Positions 23,455 through 32,320 of a DNA stretch of 37,740 bases are shown here, piece by piece. Both the position numbers and the translations under genes were made by a program. The notes under the pieces are model-generated. The model did not search any database and was not told where the DNA came from. It was given only the letters and a program-made list of their open reading frames with translations. Every line of letters starts with the position of its first letter. The first letter of the stretch is position 1. This stretch comes from Nostocales cyanobacterium LEGE 12452 (GTDB lineage: Bacteria > Cyanobacteriota > Cyanobacteriia > Cyanobacteriales > Nostocaceae): positions 1 through 37,740 of the forward strand of contig JADEXV010000050.1 of assembly GCA_015206945.1 (NCBI GenBank), written 5' to 3'.

Positions 23455-26400
23455 CTAGTCTTGCCTGAAGGGGGATAGAAACAATAAATTCAGCCCCTTG
23501 TCCTAAAACTGATACACATTCTAACTGCCCTCGATGCTTATTAGTCACAATCTGGTAACTAATAGATAACCCTAAACCAGTGCCTTTCCCAATAGATTTT
23601 GTGGTAAAAAAGGGCGTGAAAAGTTGCGATCGCACATTTTCACCCATACCAGAACCGTTATCAGCAATGCGAATGACGGCGACATCACCTTCAACACTAG
23701 TACGAATTGTAATTATACTTGGCTGACGTGCGATATCGGCATAAGTCCGATGTTCGTTAAATTCCTCTAAAGAGTCAATTGCATTAGCGATCAGGTTCAT
23801 AAATACCTGATTCAGTTGGCCAGGGTAGCACTCTACAGGTGGCAGGTTGCCGTACTCCTGTATTACCTGAATTCCCGGATGATCTGGCTGGGGTTTAAGG
23901 CGATTTTGCAAAATCATCAGGGTGCTATCAATGCCCTCATGGATATCAACGGCTTTGACTTCAGCTTCGTCTAGGCGGGAAAAGTTTCGTAAAGATAATA
24001 CAATCTGGCGAATGCGATCGGTTCCCACTTTCATTGAAGCCAACAGCTTAGGTAAGTCTTCCATCAAAAAATCTAAGTCAACCGCATCTATTTCATGCTG
24101 GACTTTAGATGATAAATTCTGGTTTTGCTGTTGATAAAGTTGTACTACACTCATCAAGTCTTTGAAATAATTATTAACGTAAGTAAGGTTGCCGTAGATA
24201 AAGCTGACTGGGTTATTGATTTCGTGAGCAACGCCTGCCACTAACTGCCCCAAGCTAGACATTTTTTCGCTTTGCACCATCTGGGACTGGGTGAGCTTCA
24301 ATTCATCGAGCGTGTGTTCTAGCTGCTTTGCTTTCTCACGCGCTTGTGTTTCCGAAATTTCTAACTCTTGAGAGTATATGTGCAAATTTGTGTAGAGGCG
24401 AGCATTTTCTATAGAGATGGAAACTTGCGAAGTTAATAAGTTCAGTACTTCTAATCGCTCTGCGGTAAAGACTCCGGTAGTGAGGTTATTTTCCAGGTAA
24501 AGAACTCCAGTTAGCTTACCCTGATGAGAGAAAGGCAAACACAAAATTGATTTGGGTTGATTGGCAACAATATAGTTGTCACTCACAAAACGCTCTGTGT
24601 GGCTAGCATCGTCTAAAACCAAATTTTCTTTTGTTCTTTCAACATAGTTAATCAGCAAAACTGGTAGCTTATGCCTTACTTGAAACAGACTGGACGATCG
24701 CACTATCACTCGATCTCGATCAATGCTTCCTTCGGCTTCAATTACCCACTGGTTCTCCCGTTTTACAAGTAGATAACCCATTTGGGCACCAGCATTCTCG
24801 ATCGCGATCGTCATCATTTTCTCTAGCAGAGGATTTAACTCCATCTCGCTTGAGAGTGCTTGGGACGCTTTAATCGCTGTGCTTAAATCTAGAGTTTGGG
24901 TTTTAGCTTCAGAAATATCCCGAATCTGATTTGTAGCACCTCGCCCATTTACCTCCCCGGCTGTATCTGTAAAAAGTTGGGAATATTGTTCGTCCAGTTG
25001 CCGGACTTTACCCGTTGCTTCCCACTTGAGATAGCAATAGCGGGCTTCTTTAAAATAAACTTTGGCAAAGTTTTTTCTATCCTTTGCCAAGTAAAATCGA
25101 AATGCGAGTTCGTTTGCTAAGGCTTCATTTTGTAAATAACCGTTTTCAGCAGCAGAAGCGATCGCCTTGTCATACAGCTCCATTGCCTGATAATCTTGTT
25201 TATCAATCCGAGCCACTTCAGCTTGAATCAGCAGGAACTTGTGTTGATAATTAGTTGGACAGTGCATTGCCCATTGCTGGAATTTTTCTAAGTTGGCATT
25301 TAGTGTATACAGACAAGTAACTTGAGTTTCTGTATCTACCTCTGCATAAGCCCCTGCTAAGGCAATACTTTGGTGAAAATAGAAAACAGGATTAATAAAA
25401 ATTCCTCGCGCTCCCCCTACATATTTTTCTGCATTGTCTGCATACTCAACAGCTTTGATAAATTCTCCATACCAGTTACAGAGCGCAAGTTTATAGATGT
25501 AAACTACAAATGCACTCAACATATCCGAAGATGCCAATGCAAATTCTAGCACTTGTTGTTCATCTGCCCAATCTCCAACAAGCTCGTCAATCTTGCCTGC
25601 TGGCTTAATCAGGTTAGCGATCGCTTCCATAGCCAGTAGATGGTAGTTCAACATATTTCTGTCAATCTTGCGGAGGCTAGGAATAAAATCTTCGGTTACT
25701 TCTGCGGTTTTTTCTAAAGATTCATTTCCAAATAAGCATTGCCATAAATAATTAACTGAGCAATAACCAGACCATTGATAAGAACCTGTTTCTAAACCAC
25801 TATTAAATCCCTTCAATAAATAAGGTTTTGCTTGGCTAATATGGTCTTTGTAATGACAGATTAAACCTCCCCACATATTCAAAATATTTGCTTCTAGTTC
25901 TTTCGTTCTTAAAATTTCATGCAAACGCAGAGATAGCTCACCAAACTCATAACCTGAATCTACCTCACCATATTGAAATACTAAGTTAAATGAATACAGC
26001 ATGTAACCAAATACAGAAATTGGTGAGTTGCCATACTGAACTGAAAGTTGAGTTATATTCATTGATGTGATGTGCAATGCTTTAGATCCTAAAAAGTAGG
26101 CAATAGGCCAGACTTCTTTTAAGATGCGTTGAGCCATTAACTTCTCTTCGTCTTGCATTGGCGGGAGTTCTGCGAGACTAAAAGTTGAGCGATGGCCAAT
26201 AACTTTTTTGGTATGATTAAGTTTTTCTAACAGATATGCATCATCGGGATAAGCTGCAAACTCCAAGCCTAAAAGCTCTAAGGTATTTAGCCCAATTTTA
26301 TATGCGGAGTTTAAATCATTCTCCATCCGATAACACATAATCCGATATTCATTCACCCGACACATATCGAGAGTAGTTTTAACCTGGCTGAAAGTCTGCT

Positions 26401-28888
26401 CGAAAATCAGCAAAGCTTCCTCATATCTCCCATTTAAAAATTCTGCTTCTCCAGATTGTAAATATAAATTTAAGGTAAGCAAATAATTATCTCGCCAGCT
26501 ATTTTCAGGTAGATAACTCATCCCTGTTTCTAGCAACTTGAGTGCAGTTACAAACGCCGAAGATGATTTTGCCCGTTGACCTGCTTTCAGATTTAATTCT
26601 GCCAGTTCATATCTTTCTGCTGGTTCCACAATCAGTGAACCACCAGCATTCAGATGGTTGACGATATCAAAAAGATGTTCTTCTAACTGGGATTTTTCAG
26701 TATTATGTAATAGTAATTTACCTACCTTTAGATGTACTTGTTTTTGCTGATCGATTGGAATTAAAGAATAGGCAGCTTGTTGAACGCGATCGTGCAAAAA
26801 CTTATATTCAACTTGTACCGCAGTATCGCAGTATGTTGCTAATTCTGACTGATTCAACAACTGGGGAATTTTGTAAGTATCGCTTAAGGGAAGAATTAAT
26901 CCTGCTCGCAAAGCTGACCATAAATCAACTGCTGTTGCTGATGGAGATTTTTCATTTACTACAGCTAGAATTTCTAAATTAAATCGGTTGCCGACACAAG
27001 CAGCTAATTGTAAAACTTGCTGTGTGGGTTCTGACAGCCTCTGAATTTTATTCACCATTAAATCGACAACATTATCGGTAATGGCTTGTTCCTGAATTTT
27101 GTTGAGATCCCACTTCCAGAAACCCGAACGATAATCAAATGTCAAAAGATTATCTTGATGCAGTACTTTTAGTAACTGAGTCAAGAAAAAGGGATTACCT
27201 TGGGTTTTTTGAAATAGCAAATCAGCTAAAGGTTCTGCCTGAGATGATTCGCAATTGAAGGTGTCAGTAACTAGTTGAGTAATATGAGATGCTGCTAATG
27301 GCTTCAAAATTAACTCTTCAACGGTTGCCCCAAATGCTTGAATTGTCTCTAGCATTAGCATCAGTGGATGGGTGGGACTAACTTCGTTATCTCGGTAAGC
27401 CCCAATCAGCAAGAGATACTGACTTTCTGGGTCAGTCATCAGATTCTCGACCAGGTTCACAGAGGCGGCATCTGCCCATTGGAGGTCATCTAAAAACAGT
27501 ACTAAGGGATGTTCAGCAGCAGTAAAGACATGGATAAATTGCTTAAACACCCGATTAAAACGGTTTTGAGACTCAGCAACCCCCAACTGCGGTACAGGTG
27601 CTTGCTGCCCAATAATCAGTTCTACTTCCGGAATGACATCAATAATAACTTGACCATTAACTCCCAATGCTTGTAGTAATTTATTTTTCCAAACCTCAAC
27701 TCTGGCTTGGCTTTCAGCTAACAGTTGTCGCATCAATTCTCGAAATGCTTGAATCAAAGAAGCATAAGGGATATCTCGCTTGAGTTGGTCAAATTTGCCA
27801 CCGATGAAGTAACCTCGTTGCCGGACAATCGGTTTGTGAACTTCGTTAACTAGTGAAGATTTGCCGATACCAGAATATCCTCCTACCAACACAACTTCGC
27901 TAGAACCAAGACTAACTTTTTCAAAGGCAGCCATTAAAGCCGCCACTTCTACTTCCCGACCATAAAGTTTTTGAGCTATTTGGAATTGATGCGAAAAATC
28001 CTGTTGGCCTAAGGTAAAAAGCTCAATGCTACCTTTTATTTGCAGTTGTATCGCTGCTTGCTCTAGGTCAGCCTTTAACCCGTAAGCACTTTGGTAACGG
28101 TCTTCAGCATTTTTGCTCAGAAGTTTCATCGCGATCGCAGAGATTGCCAATGGTACATTAGGATTAATCTCGTGCGGAGCTACAGGAATTTTCGCAATGT
28201 GACAATGCACCAACTCCATTGGATCTTGGGCATTTTGGAACGGGAGGTGACCTGTCAGCATTTCATAGAAAATGACACCTAATGAGTAAAAATCTGTACG
28301 ATAATCTAAGGTTCGGTTGATGCGTCCAGTTTGCTCAGGCGACATATAAGCCAGTGTTCCTTCTAGAAGGTTGAGGCTAGTAATTTCTGGGCTTTCTTTT
28401 GATAACAGCGAAGCGATACTGAAATCAATCAGTTTTACTTTTTCGGTATTGGGGTTATAAAGAATGTTTTCGGGCTTAAGATCCTTATGGATAATGTGGT
28501 GGGTATGTAACTCTCCCAAAGTTTCAGTAATTTGTTCGGCAATATTCAGAAATTTTGTCAGTTCAATCCCTGTAGTAAATATCTGATGTTTTAAGGTTTC
28601 TCCACCAAAGTCTTCTAAAACCAGTGCTAGACCATTATTGTAGCCGTTGTCATAACTGATTAATTCATGGACTTTAATTACACCTGCAATATTCAGATTT
28701 TGGATGATTTCGTATTCGTGCTTGAGTTGGGCAATCTCTTTGATACTGGGATACTCTGCTTTGAGCAGTTTAATAACAACTGAGTGTCCGTTAGCCTTGG
28801 AGTATGCTCGATAAATTACTGTGGCAGCAGCTTCATAAATTAAACTTGTAATACTATAGTCAGGAATATGAGCAATTAATTTAAACAT
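23450..28888 (-). CDS. trifunctional Ser/Thr kinase / AAA ATPase / GAF sensor histidine kinase (second copy)
   Basis: 1,812 residues, same architecture as the protein at 3549–9017. Ser/Thr kinase (about 10–280) with HKDLKPENILYN, DFS and SPEQTGR; ATPase with Walker A GYSGIGKSS and Walker B VLFLDDLQWAD; helical TPR-like middle; GAF (about 1330–1490); coiled coil; histidine kinase with GVAHEINNP (His 1555), N-box QVFMNLIANAI, intact G1 ADNGSGMGE and G2 GKGTGLGLS. The two copies are closest in the ATPase and histidine kinase parts and diverge in the middle, so they probably sense different inputs. The final codon and TAG stop lie in the right end of the adjacent mobile element. The ATG at 28888 has no strong ribosome site. 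Confidence 0.93.
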   Translation of the reverse strand: MFKLIAHIPDYSITSLIYEAAATVIYRAYSKANGHSVVIKLLKAEYPSIKEIAQLKHEYEIIQNLNIAGVIKVHELISYDNGYNNGLALVLEDFGGETLKHQIFTTGIELTKFLNIAEQITETLGELHTHHIIHKDLKPENILYNPNTEKVKLIDFSIASLLSKESPEITSLNLLEGTLAYMSPEQTGRINRTLDYRTDFYSLGVIFYEMLTGHLPFQNAQDPMELVHCHIAKIPVAPHEINPNVPLAISAIAMKLLSKNAEDRYQSAYGLKADLEQAAIQLQIKGSIELFTLGQQDFSHQFQIAQKLYGREVEVAALMAAFEKVSLGSSEVVLVGGYSGIGKSSLVNEVHKPIVRQRGYFIGGKFDQLKRDIPYASLIQAFRELMRQLLAESQARVEVWKNKLLQALGVNGQVIIDVIPEVELIIGQQAPVPQLGVAESQNRFNRVFKQFIHVFTAAEHPLVLFLDDLQWADAASVNLVENLMTDPESQYLLLIGAYRDNEVSPTHPLMLMLETIQAFGATVEELILKPLAASHITQLVTDTFNCESSQAEPLADLLFQKTQGNPFFLTQLLKVLHQDNLLTFDYRSGFWKWDLNKIQEQAITDNVVDLMVNKIQRLSEPTQQVLQLAACVGNRFNLEILAVVNEKSPSATAVDLWSALRAGLILPLSDTYKIPQLLNQSELATYCDTAVQVEYKFLHDRVQQAAYSLIPIDQQKQVHLKVGKLLLHNTEKSQLEEHLFDIVNHLNAGGSLIVEPAERYELAELNLKAGQRAKSSSAFVTALKLLETGMSYLPENSWRDNYLLTLNLYLQSGEAEFLNGRYEEALLIFEQTFSQVKTTLDMCRVNEYRIMCYRMENDLNSAYKIGLNTLELLGLEFAAYPDDAYLLEKLNHTKKVIGHRSTFSLAELPPMQDEEKLMAQRILKEVWPIAYFLGSKALHITSMNITQLSVQYGNSPISVFGYMLYSFNLVFQYGEVDSGYEFGELSLRLHEILRTKELEANILNMWGGLICHYKDHISQAKPYLLKGFNSGLETGSYQWSGYCSVNYLWQCLFGNESLEKTAEVTEDFIPSLRKIDRNMLNYHLLAMEAIANLIKPAGKIDELVGDWADEQQVLEFALASSDMLSAFVVYIYKLALCNWYGEFIKAVEYADNAEKYVGGARGIFINPVFYFHQSIALAGAYAEVDTETQVTCLYTLNANLEKFQQWAMHCPTNYQHKFLLIQAEVARIDKQDYQAMELYDKAIASAAENGYLQNEALANELAFRFYLAKDRKNFAKVYFKEARYCYLKWEATGKVRQLDEQYSQLFTDTAGEVNGRGATNQIRDISEAKTQTLDLSTAIKASQALSSEMELNPLLEKMMTIAIENAGAQMGYLLVKRENQWVIEAEGSIDRDRVIVRSSSLFQVRHKLPVLLINYVERTKENLVLDDASHTERFVSDNYIVANQPKSILCLPFSHQGKLTGVLYLENNLTTGVFTAERLEVLNLLTSQVSISIENARLYTNLHIYSQELEISETQAREKAKQLEHTLDELKLTQSQMVQSEKMSSLGQLVAGVAHEINNPVSFIYGNLTYVNNYFKDLMSVVQLYQQQNQNLSSKVQHEIDAVDLDFLMEDLPKLLASMKVGTDRIRQIVLSLRNFSRLDEAEVKAVDIHEGIDSTLMILQNRLKPQPDHPGIQVIQEYGNLPPVECYPGQLNQVFMNLIANAIDSLEEFNEHRTYADIARQPSIITIRTSVEGDVAVIRIADNGSGMGENVRSQLFTPFFTTKSIGKGTGLGLSISYQIVTNKHRGQLECVSVLGQGAEFIVSIPLQARLV

Positions 28889-29036
28889 TAATACTTGTCT
28901 GAATGTTGTTTTCTAATAGATTTTGGTAGCTCCTATGATAGTTCCCAGAATTCAAGCCAAGTTAACTCTTCAAATGCTAATTAAGGAAAGATTAGCCTCG
29001 TTAATCTTTACCAGTACGCAATGGCTATAAACTTTT

Positions 29037-29156
29037 TCATACAGCGTGTGCAGCTCGCTTTTCTACGTAATAGTCTAAGTCTAGTTGTCCTAAATAGCTG
29101 GCGGATTCACCTACTTGCGTCAGTCCAACAAGCAAATCGAGCATACAGCAATGCAT
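29037..29156 (-). CDS. 39-residue ORF or gene remnant
   Basis: ATG 29156 (or 29144) to TGA gives LDLLVGLTQVGESASYLGQL, then DLDYYVEKRAAHAV. The sequence looks protein-like, amphipathic and ends charged. There is no clear ribosome site and no recognised family. It could be the tail of a lost gene. Confidence 0.25.
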   Translation of the reverse strand: MHCCMLDLLVGLTQVGESASYLGQLDLDYYVEKRAAHAV

Positions 29157-29224
29157 AACTAACAAAATTAGCTGCGTTTACCTGCACTAATCTATACTTT
29201 GATTAACGTGTAATTCAAATCCTT

Positions 29225-29365
29225 ATGAGTTGCGAAAATTTAGAGAATCTGACTATGGATACTCTGATTTCTAAAACAAACTACCCAGTATTTTGTTGTG
29301 AAGTACAGTCACCACCTATATATCCAGAGGATACTGCGCCAGATATAAAATTCAGCAGAAATTAA
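29225..29365 (+). CDS. 46-residue cysteine-containing ORF
   Basis: ATG 29225 to TAA 29365 gives MSCENLENLTMDTLISKTNY, then PVFCCEVQSPPIYPEDTAPD, then IKFSRN. Three Cys and a Pro-rich tail are visible. No Shine-Dalgarno sequence is seen. The size would suit a small regulatory or modified peptide, but there is no maturation gene nearby, so this is only a candidate. Confidence 0.25.
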   Translation: MSCENLENLTMDTLISKTNYPVFCCEVQSPPIYPEDTAPDIKFSRN

Positions 29366-29465
29366 TAATGCTCTCGTAAGTGAACAAAGCTAATGAAGTA
29401 AACAGAGCGATCGCCTATTTCCTCAGACCGAAATTTGCTTCTGTTTGATAGGTGCAACAGCAACA

Positions 29466-29490
29466 AAAAGCCCCAGCTTATTAGCTGAGG
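29466..29490 (-). terminator. intrinsic terminator without an assigned gene
   Basis: On the minus strand cctcagct-aata-agctgggg forms an 8-bp stem (one G·T pair) followed by ctttttg. No protein gene precedes it on that strand within 500 bp, which suggests an untranslated transcript. Confidence 0.5.
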
Positions 29491-29720
29491 TAATTCTTTA
29501 ACGATAAGAAATAGCGATTTTGCAAGTTTACAACAATGGTCGCGGCTGTATCCAAGTCACTAGGGTTGGCCGAATGGCACGCTTGTTAAGCGCAAACCCC
29601 TGATATACTGGATGAAAGGGTGTGGGGTTGCAGGTATTGGGGAATCAAGAAAATGTTGAACTCGCAACTAAAGTTTAATTGTCTTAAACACGAACCTGCA
29701 ACCCTACCCCCAGCAAGATA
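29466..29720 (-). ncRNA. candidate small RNA
   Basis: A stem of 11–12 bp (29624–29635 with 29694–29705), with an inner gtttaa/ttaaac hairpin, is followed about 130 nt downstream on the minus strand by the terminator at 29466–29490. Structure plus terminator without an ORF suggests an RNA of about 250 nt. The 5' end is a guess and no known RNA family is recognised. Confidence 0.25.
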
Positions 29721-29860
29721 GCCAAGCGCGAGGTTTCACGTTTTCAAGCCTGACATTCGGTAAAGTGGCAGTAATTTGATTGTGTTTATCCTTCATTCAA
29801 GCGAGGAAAGCGATCGCTCTCTCCATCAAGAGAGGAAACTTTATATGTGGGTTATGATGA

Positions 29861-29889
29861 GCGTAGGCGTAGACCACCGCAGGTATCGC
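29861..29889. repeat. Nostoc-type short repeat
   Basis: gcgtaggcgtagaccaccgc followed by aggtatcgc, the same repeat family as at 20970–20989. Confidence 0.45.
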
Positions 29890-30037
29890 AGTCAAGAAAA
29901 TTGACATAGTTTTTCTAGAATTTCCTCATATATAATTTTCATGTACATTGTTTCGCCTTATTTAACAAAGTAGTTTAAGATGAACTGGAATTTATTTAAG
30001 CTATCGCTGACGGTTCATTCGGTAAGCAATCAGAAAA

Positions 30038-31474
30038 TCACTGATCTACCAACAGGTTATTCCCACTTCTATTCCAGTTTTGATCGCTCTTCTTGATGAT
30101 TCGCTGTAACACCTGCCTTAAAACACTGGGATGAAAAAATACACTGGGTGGTTTAAGTAGGTGCATCACTTCTAAGAAAAGCTTGTGGATGTCAGGGCTT
30201 TCAGCAGCCAGCAGCAAAACTTGATCTAGATAGTACTGCATAAGTTGCGTCATTTGATTGGGTCGTCCGCCCACAGTAGTATGCCAGCGAAAATCTTCAC
30301 CTGTTGCCATTAGCCAAGGGACTGCAATTATTTTGCTAAGTTGCTTTTGAAAGCTTTGGGATAGCCCGACTAAATTTCCGTCAGCATGGCGAGATAATTG
30401 CTTACTCAAAGACTCATCTAACGTCAATGCACCTAGAGCCGCAGTAGTCATGCCTTGTCCATAGACGGGATTGAAAGCACAAACAGCATCACCTATTAGC
30501 ACAAACCCTGACGGTAATCTCGACAGTTTTTCATAGTGAAGCCACCTATTTTCCGTGCGGTGATAGGCTCTCACGGGCGAAATGGCTTGAGCATCTTTAA
30601 TTGCTTCGTAGATAATTGGATTGCGTAAGCTACGAGCAAAGTCTAAAAACCCAGCTTCGTCAGTTGGTGGATAATCTCGACCAATTCCAGCAAGTGTAAC
30701 TATCCAACAATTTCCTTCGATTGCAGACATTACACCACCGCGTGTGCCTGGAGCTTTTGCCGTTACCAATGCACCCTGCCAATCAGCCGGAAAGTTTTCT
30801 CTCAGTTGATATAAGCGACTAGCATAGCCCAAAAAGGAATTAATCACAGTTTCTTTGGGTGGTGTATAACCCATTGCTTCTAACCACCTAGGAGCGAGAG
30901 AATTACGTCCGCTAGCATCTACTACTAAATCAGCAGTGAAATCTGTTTGTTTGGGAGAGTTATCTTGCCTCTCATCAAATTTTCGGCGTACCTGCACACC
31001 CGTGACCTGAGTTTTGTTGGGGTTAGACAGCAATCCAGTAACAATTGCTGTTTGTACAAATACAACACGGTTATTCGTAGCTAAGCGACGGCGGATAATC
31101 CATTCGAGTAAGTTCCGACTTAAACTGTAGAAGTTCAAATCGGAATTAAAGCGGGGTGTCCATCCTCCTAAGCCATACCACAGGTAATCAGCACTGGCGT
31201 TAATGGCGACTGCGCCGGATGCCGCTAATTCAGTCTGGATACCTGGAAAAAGCTGTTCTAAGATATCCAAACCCCGTTTGAGTAAGACGTGGAGATGATG
31301 AGCTTGGGGTACACCAGGACGCTGTTCTGGTTGAGCGCTCAAATGATCGCGTTCGATAATTGTTACCCGGTTAAAGTATTTAGTCAGCACTTGCGCTGCT
31401 AGCAGTCCAGCGATACTTCCCCCAATGACAAGAGCGTGGCGTTCGTTTGGTTGGGTCATAGTTGAATCGAACAT
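30038..31474 (-). CDS. FAD-dependent monooxygenase/oxidoreductase
   Basis: 478 residues. N-terminal Rossmann dinucleotide site ALVIGGSIAGLLAAQVL (GxxxxG form, about residues 14–30) with the Glu-Arg end of the second strand (VTIIERDH). The mid-region DLVVDASGRNS and the C-terminal FAD motif VLIGDAVCAFNPVYGQGMTT are those of the aromatic hydroxylase/geranylgeranyl-reductase superfamily. An RPGVPQAHHLHVLL segment is typical of a bacterial subgroup of unknown substrate. No C-terminal membrane segment is seen. It stands alone, about 560 bp from the next gene. The reaction is presumably flavin-dependent hydroxylation or epoxidation. Confidence 0.85.
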   Translation of the reverse strand: MFDSTMTQPNERHALVIGGSIAGLLAAQVLTKYFNRVTIIERDHLSAQPEQRPGVPQAHHLHVLLKRGLDILEQLFPGIQTELAASGAVAINASADYLWYGLGGWTPRFNSDLNFYSLSRNLLEWIIRRRLATNNRVVFVQTAIVTGLLSNPNKTQVTGVQVRRKFDERQDNSPKQTDFTADLVVDASGRNSLAPRWLEAMGYTPPKETVINSFLGYASRLYQLRENFPADWQGALVTAKAPGTRGGVMSAIEGNCWIVTLAGIGRDYPPTDEAGFLDFARSLRNPIIYEAIKDAQAISPVRAYHRTENRWLHYEKLSRLPSGFVLIGDAVCAFNPVYGQGMTTAALGALTLDESLSKQLSRHADGNLVGLSQSFQKQLSKIIAVPWLMATGEDFRWHTTVGGRPNQMTQLMQYYLDQVLLLAAESPDIHKLFLEVMHLLKPPSVFFHPSVLRQVLQRIIKKSDQNWNRSGNNLLVDQ

Positions 31475-31561
31475 CTGATATCCATTCCATAGTTACAGAC
31501 TCTCATCTGAACATATAACAGGTGATACTTCAATTATCCATAACGTACCAGTATCTTCGGT

Positions 31562-31588
31562 GCGATGCCTACGGCGGATGGGTACGCC
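31562..31588. repeat. Nostoc-type short repeat
   Basis: gcgatgcctacggcggatgg followed by gtacgcc, the same family as at 20901–20913. Confidence 0.45.
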
Positions 31589-31600
31589 ATTGCACATTTA

Positions 31601-31909
31601 CTATTTATTTTCTAGTACATTACTAGCTAGTTGTGGCGAAGCGATGACCGAGCGCTGTGGGTTTGCCAAGTTCCAACTGCAACGGATCGATCCGGTCTGG
31701 GTCGCATTAGGGGCTAAGTCAAATAACGTCGCCTGCTGCACTGGCTTGGTTTCTGTCACCCGCTGCTGATAGTCCAAAATTTGCGCTTTCCACTTCAGCA
31801 GAACATCAGCACTCATCACCAATGTCTCTGCTCTAAGTGCTGCCTCAACGATTTTCTTTATCAACTGTGCTATTCGATACTGTAGCGAATGGTCAAGCGC
31901 ATAGAGCAT
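31601..31909 (-). pseudogene. probable fragment of an unidentified gene
   Basis: 102 codons from ATG 31909. The first 65 read as a helical protein: HSLQYRIAQLIKKIVEAALR, LKWKAQILDYQQRVTETKP, then QQATLFDLAPNA. The last part (RCSWNLANPQRS…) looks like read-through into non-coding sequence. An in-frame TGA immediately precedes the ATG, and the sequence before it (DFANCLGRIPHFGITHLCV) is also protein-like. So the gene is likely broken at both ends. Family not recognised. Confidence 0.35.
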
Positions 31910-32117
31910 TCATACACAGAGGTGAGTGATACCAAAGTGAGGAATTCGCCCAAGACAATTGGCAAAATCCACACTATAAAGTATTCGATTTCACTTAGGG
32001 GCTTTAAAAAATCATTTGTTAGTGTAGAAAAGTAATAATTGTGAACTTAATCTTTAGTCATAAAGATTACCATCAACAAGAGTTGTAATTAGTTTCAAAA
32101 TTTACAGTCACGAAGAA

Positions 32118-32266
32118 GGGTGTAGGGGGTAGGGTTTAGGGTGTAGGGAAGACAGCATTGGTCGGGGCTTGTACCCCCACCAATGCAATCGTCTTCAAAT
32201 GACGGGGCTTGTAACTAATATGGTTGTTGGGGCGGGATCTTCCCCTACACCCCACACCCTACACCC
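32118..32266. repeat. large inverted repeat built from GGTGTAG heptamers
   Basis: The left arm (gggtgtagggggtagggttt, from 32118) and right arm (cttcccctacaccccacacc, from 32239) are imperfect complements made of short tandem repeats. Between them sits a strong hairpin: gcattggt-c-gggg / cccc-c-accaatgc at 32155–32186. The motif cggggcttg occurs at 32163, near 32200 and again near 32274. This is the STRR type common in heterocystous cyanobacteria. It ends about 50 bp before the GDSL gene. Confidence 0.55.
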
Positions 32267-32320
32267 GCTCCAACGGGGCTTGGTCAAAACTGTAGCCTTT
32301 AAGGTTTACAGAAAGGTTTA

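Larger units (their letters stand above)
28889..30037. other. long intergenic region
   Basis: 1,149 bp without a large gene. From left: the promoter region of the kinase with a small hairpin aaagatta/taatcttt (28987–29009); a possible 39-codon ORF (minus, 29037–29156); a possible 46-codon ORF (plus, 29225–29365); a terminator hairpin (29466–29490); an 11–12-bp stem with a 58-nt loop (29624–29705); and a Nostoc-type repeat (29861–29889). HIP1 sites occur near 29409 and 29810. Confidence 0.5.

Noticed and set aside
29560..29600. tRNA-like segment (ggttggccgaatggcacgct)
   Set aside because: No full cloverleaf, anticodon arm or T-arm GTTCGA could be assembled.
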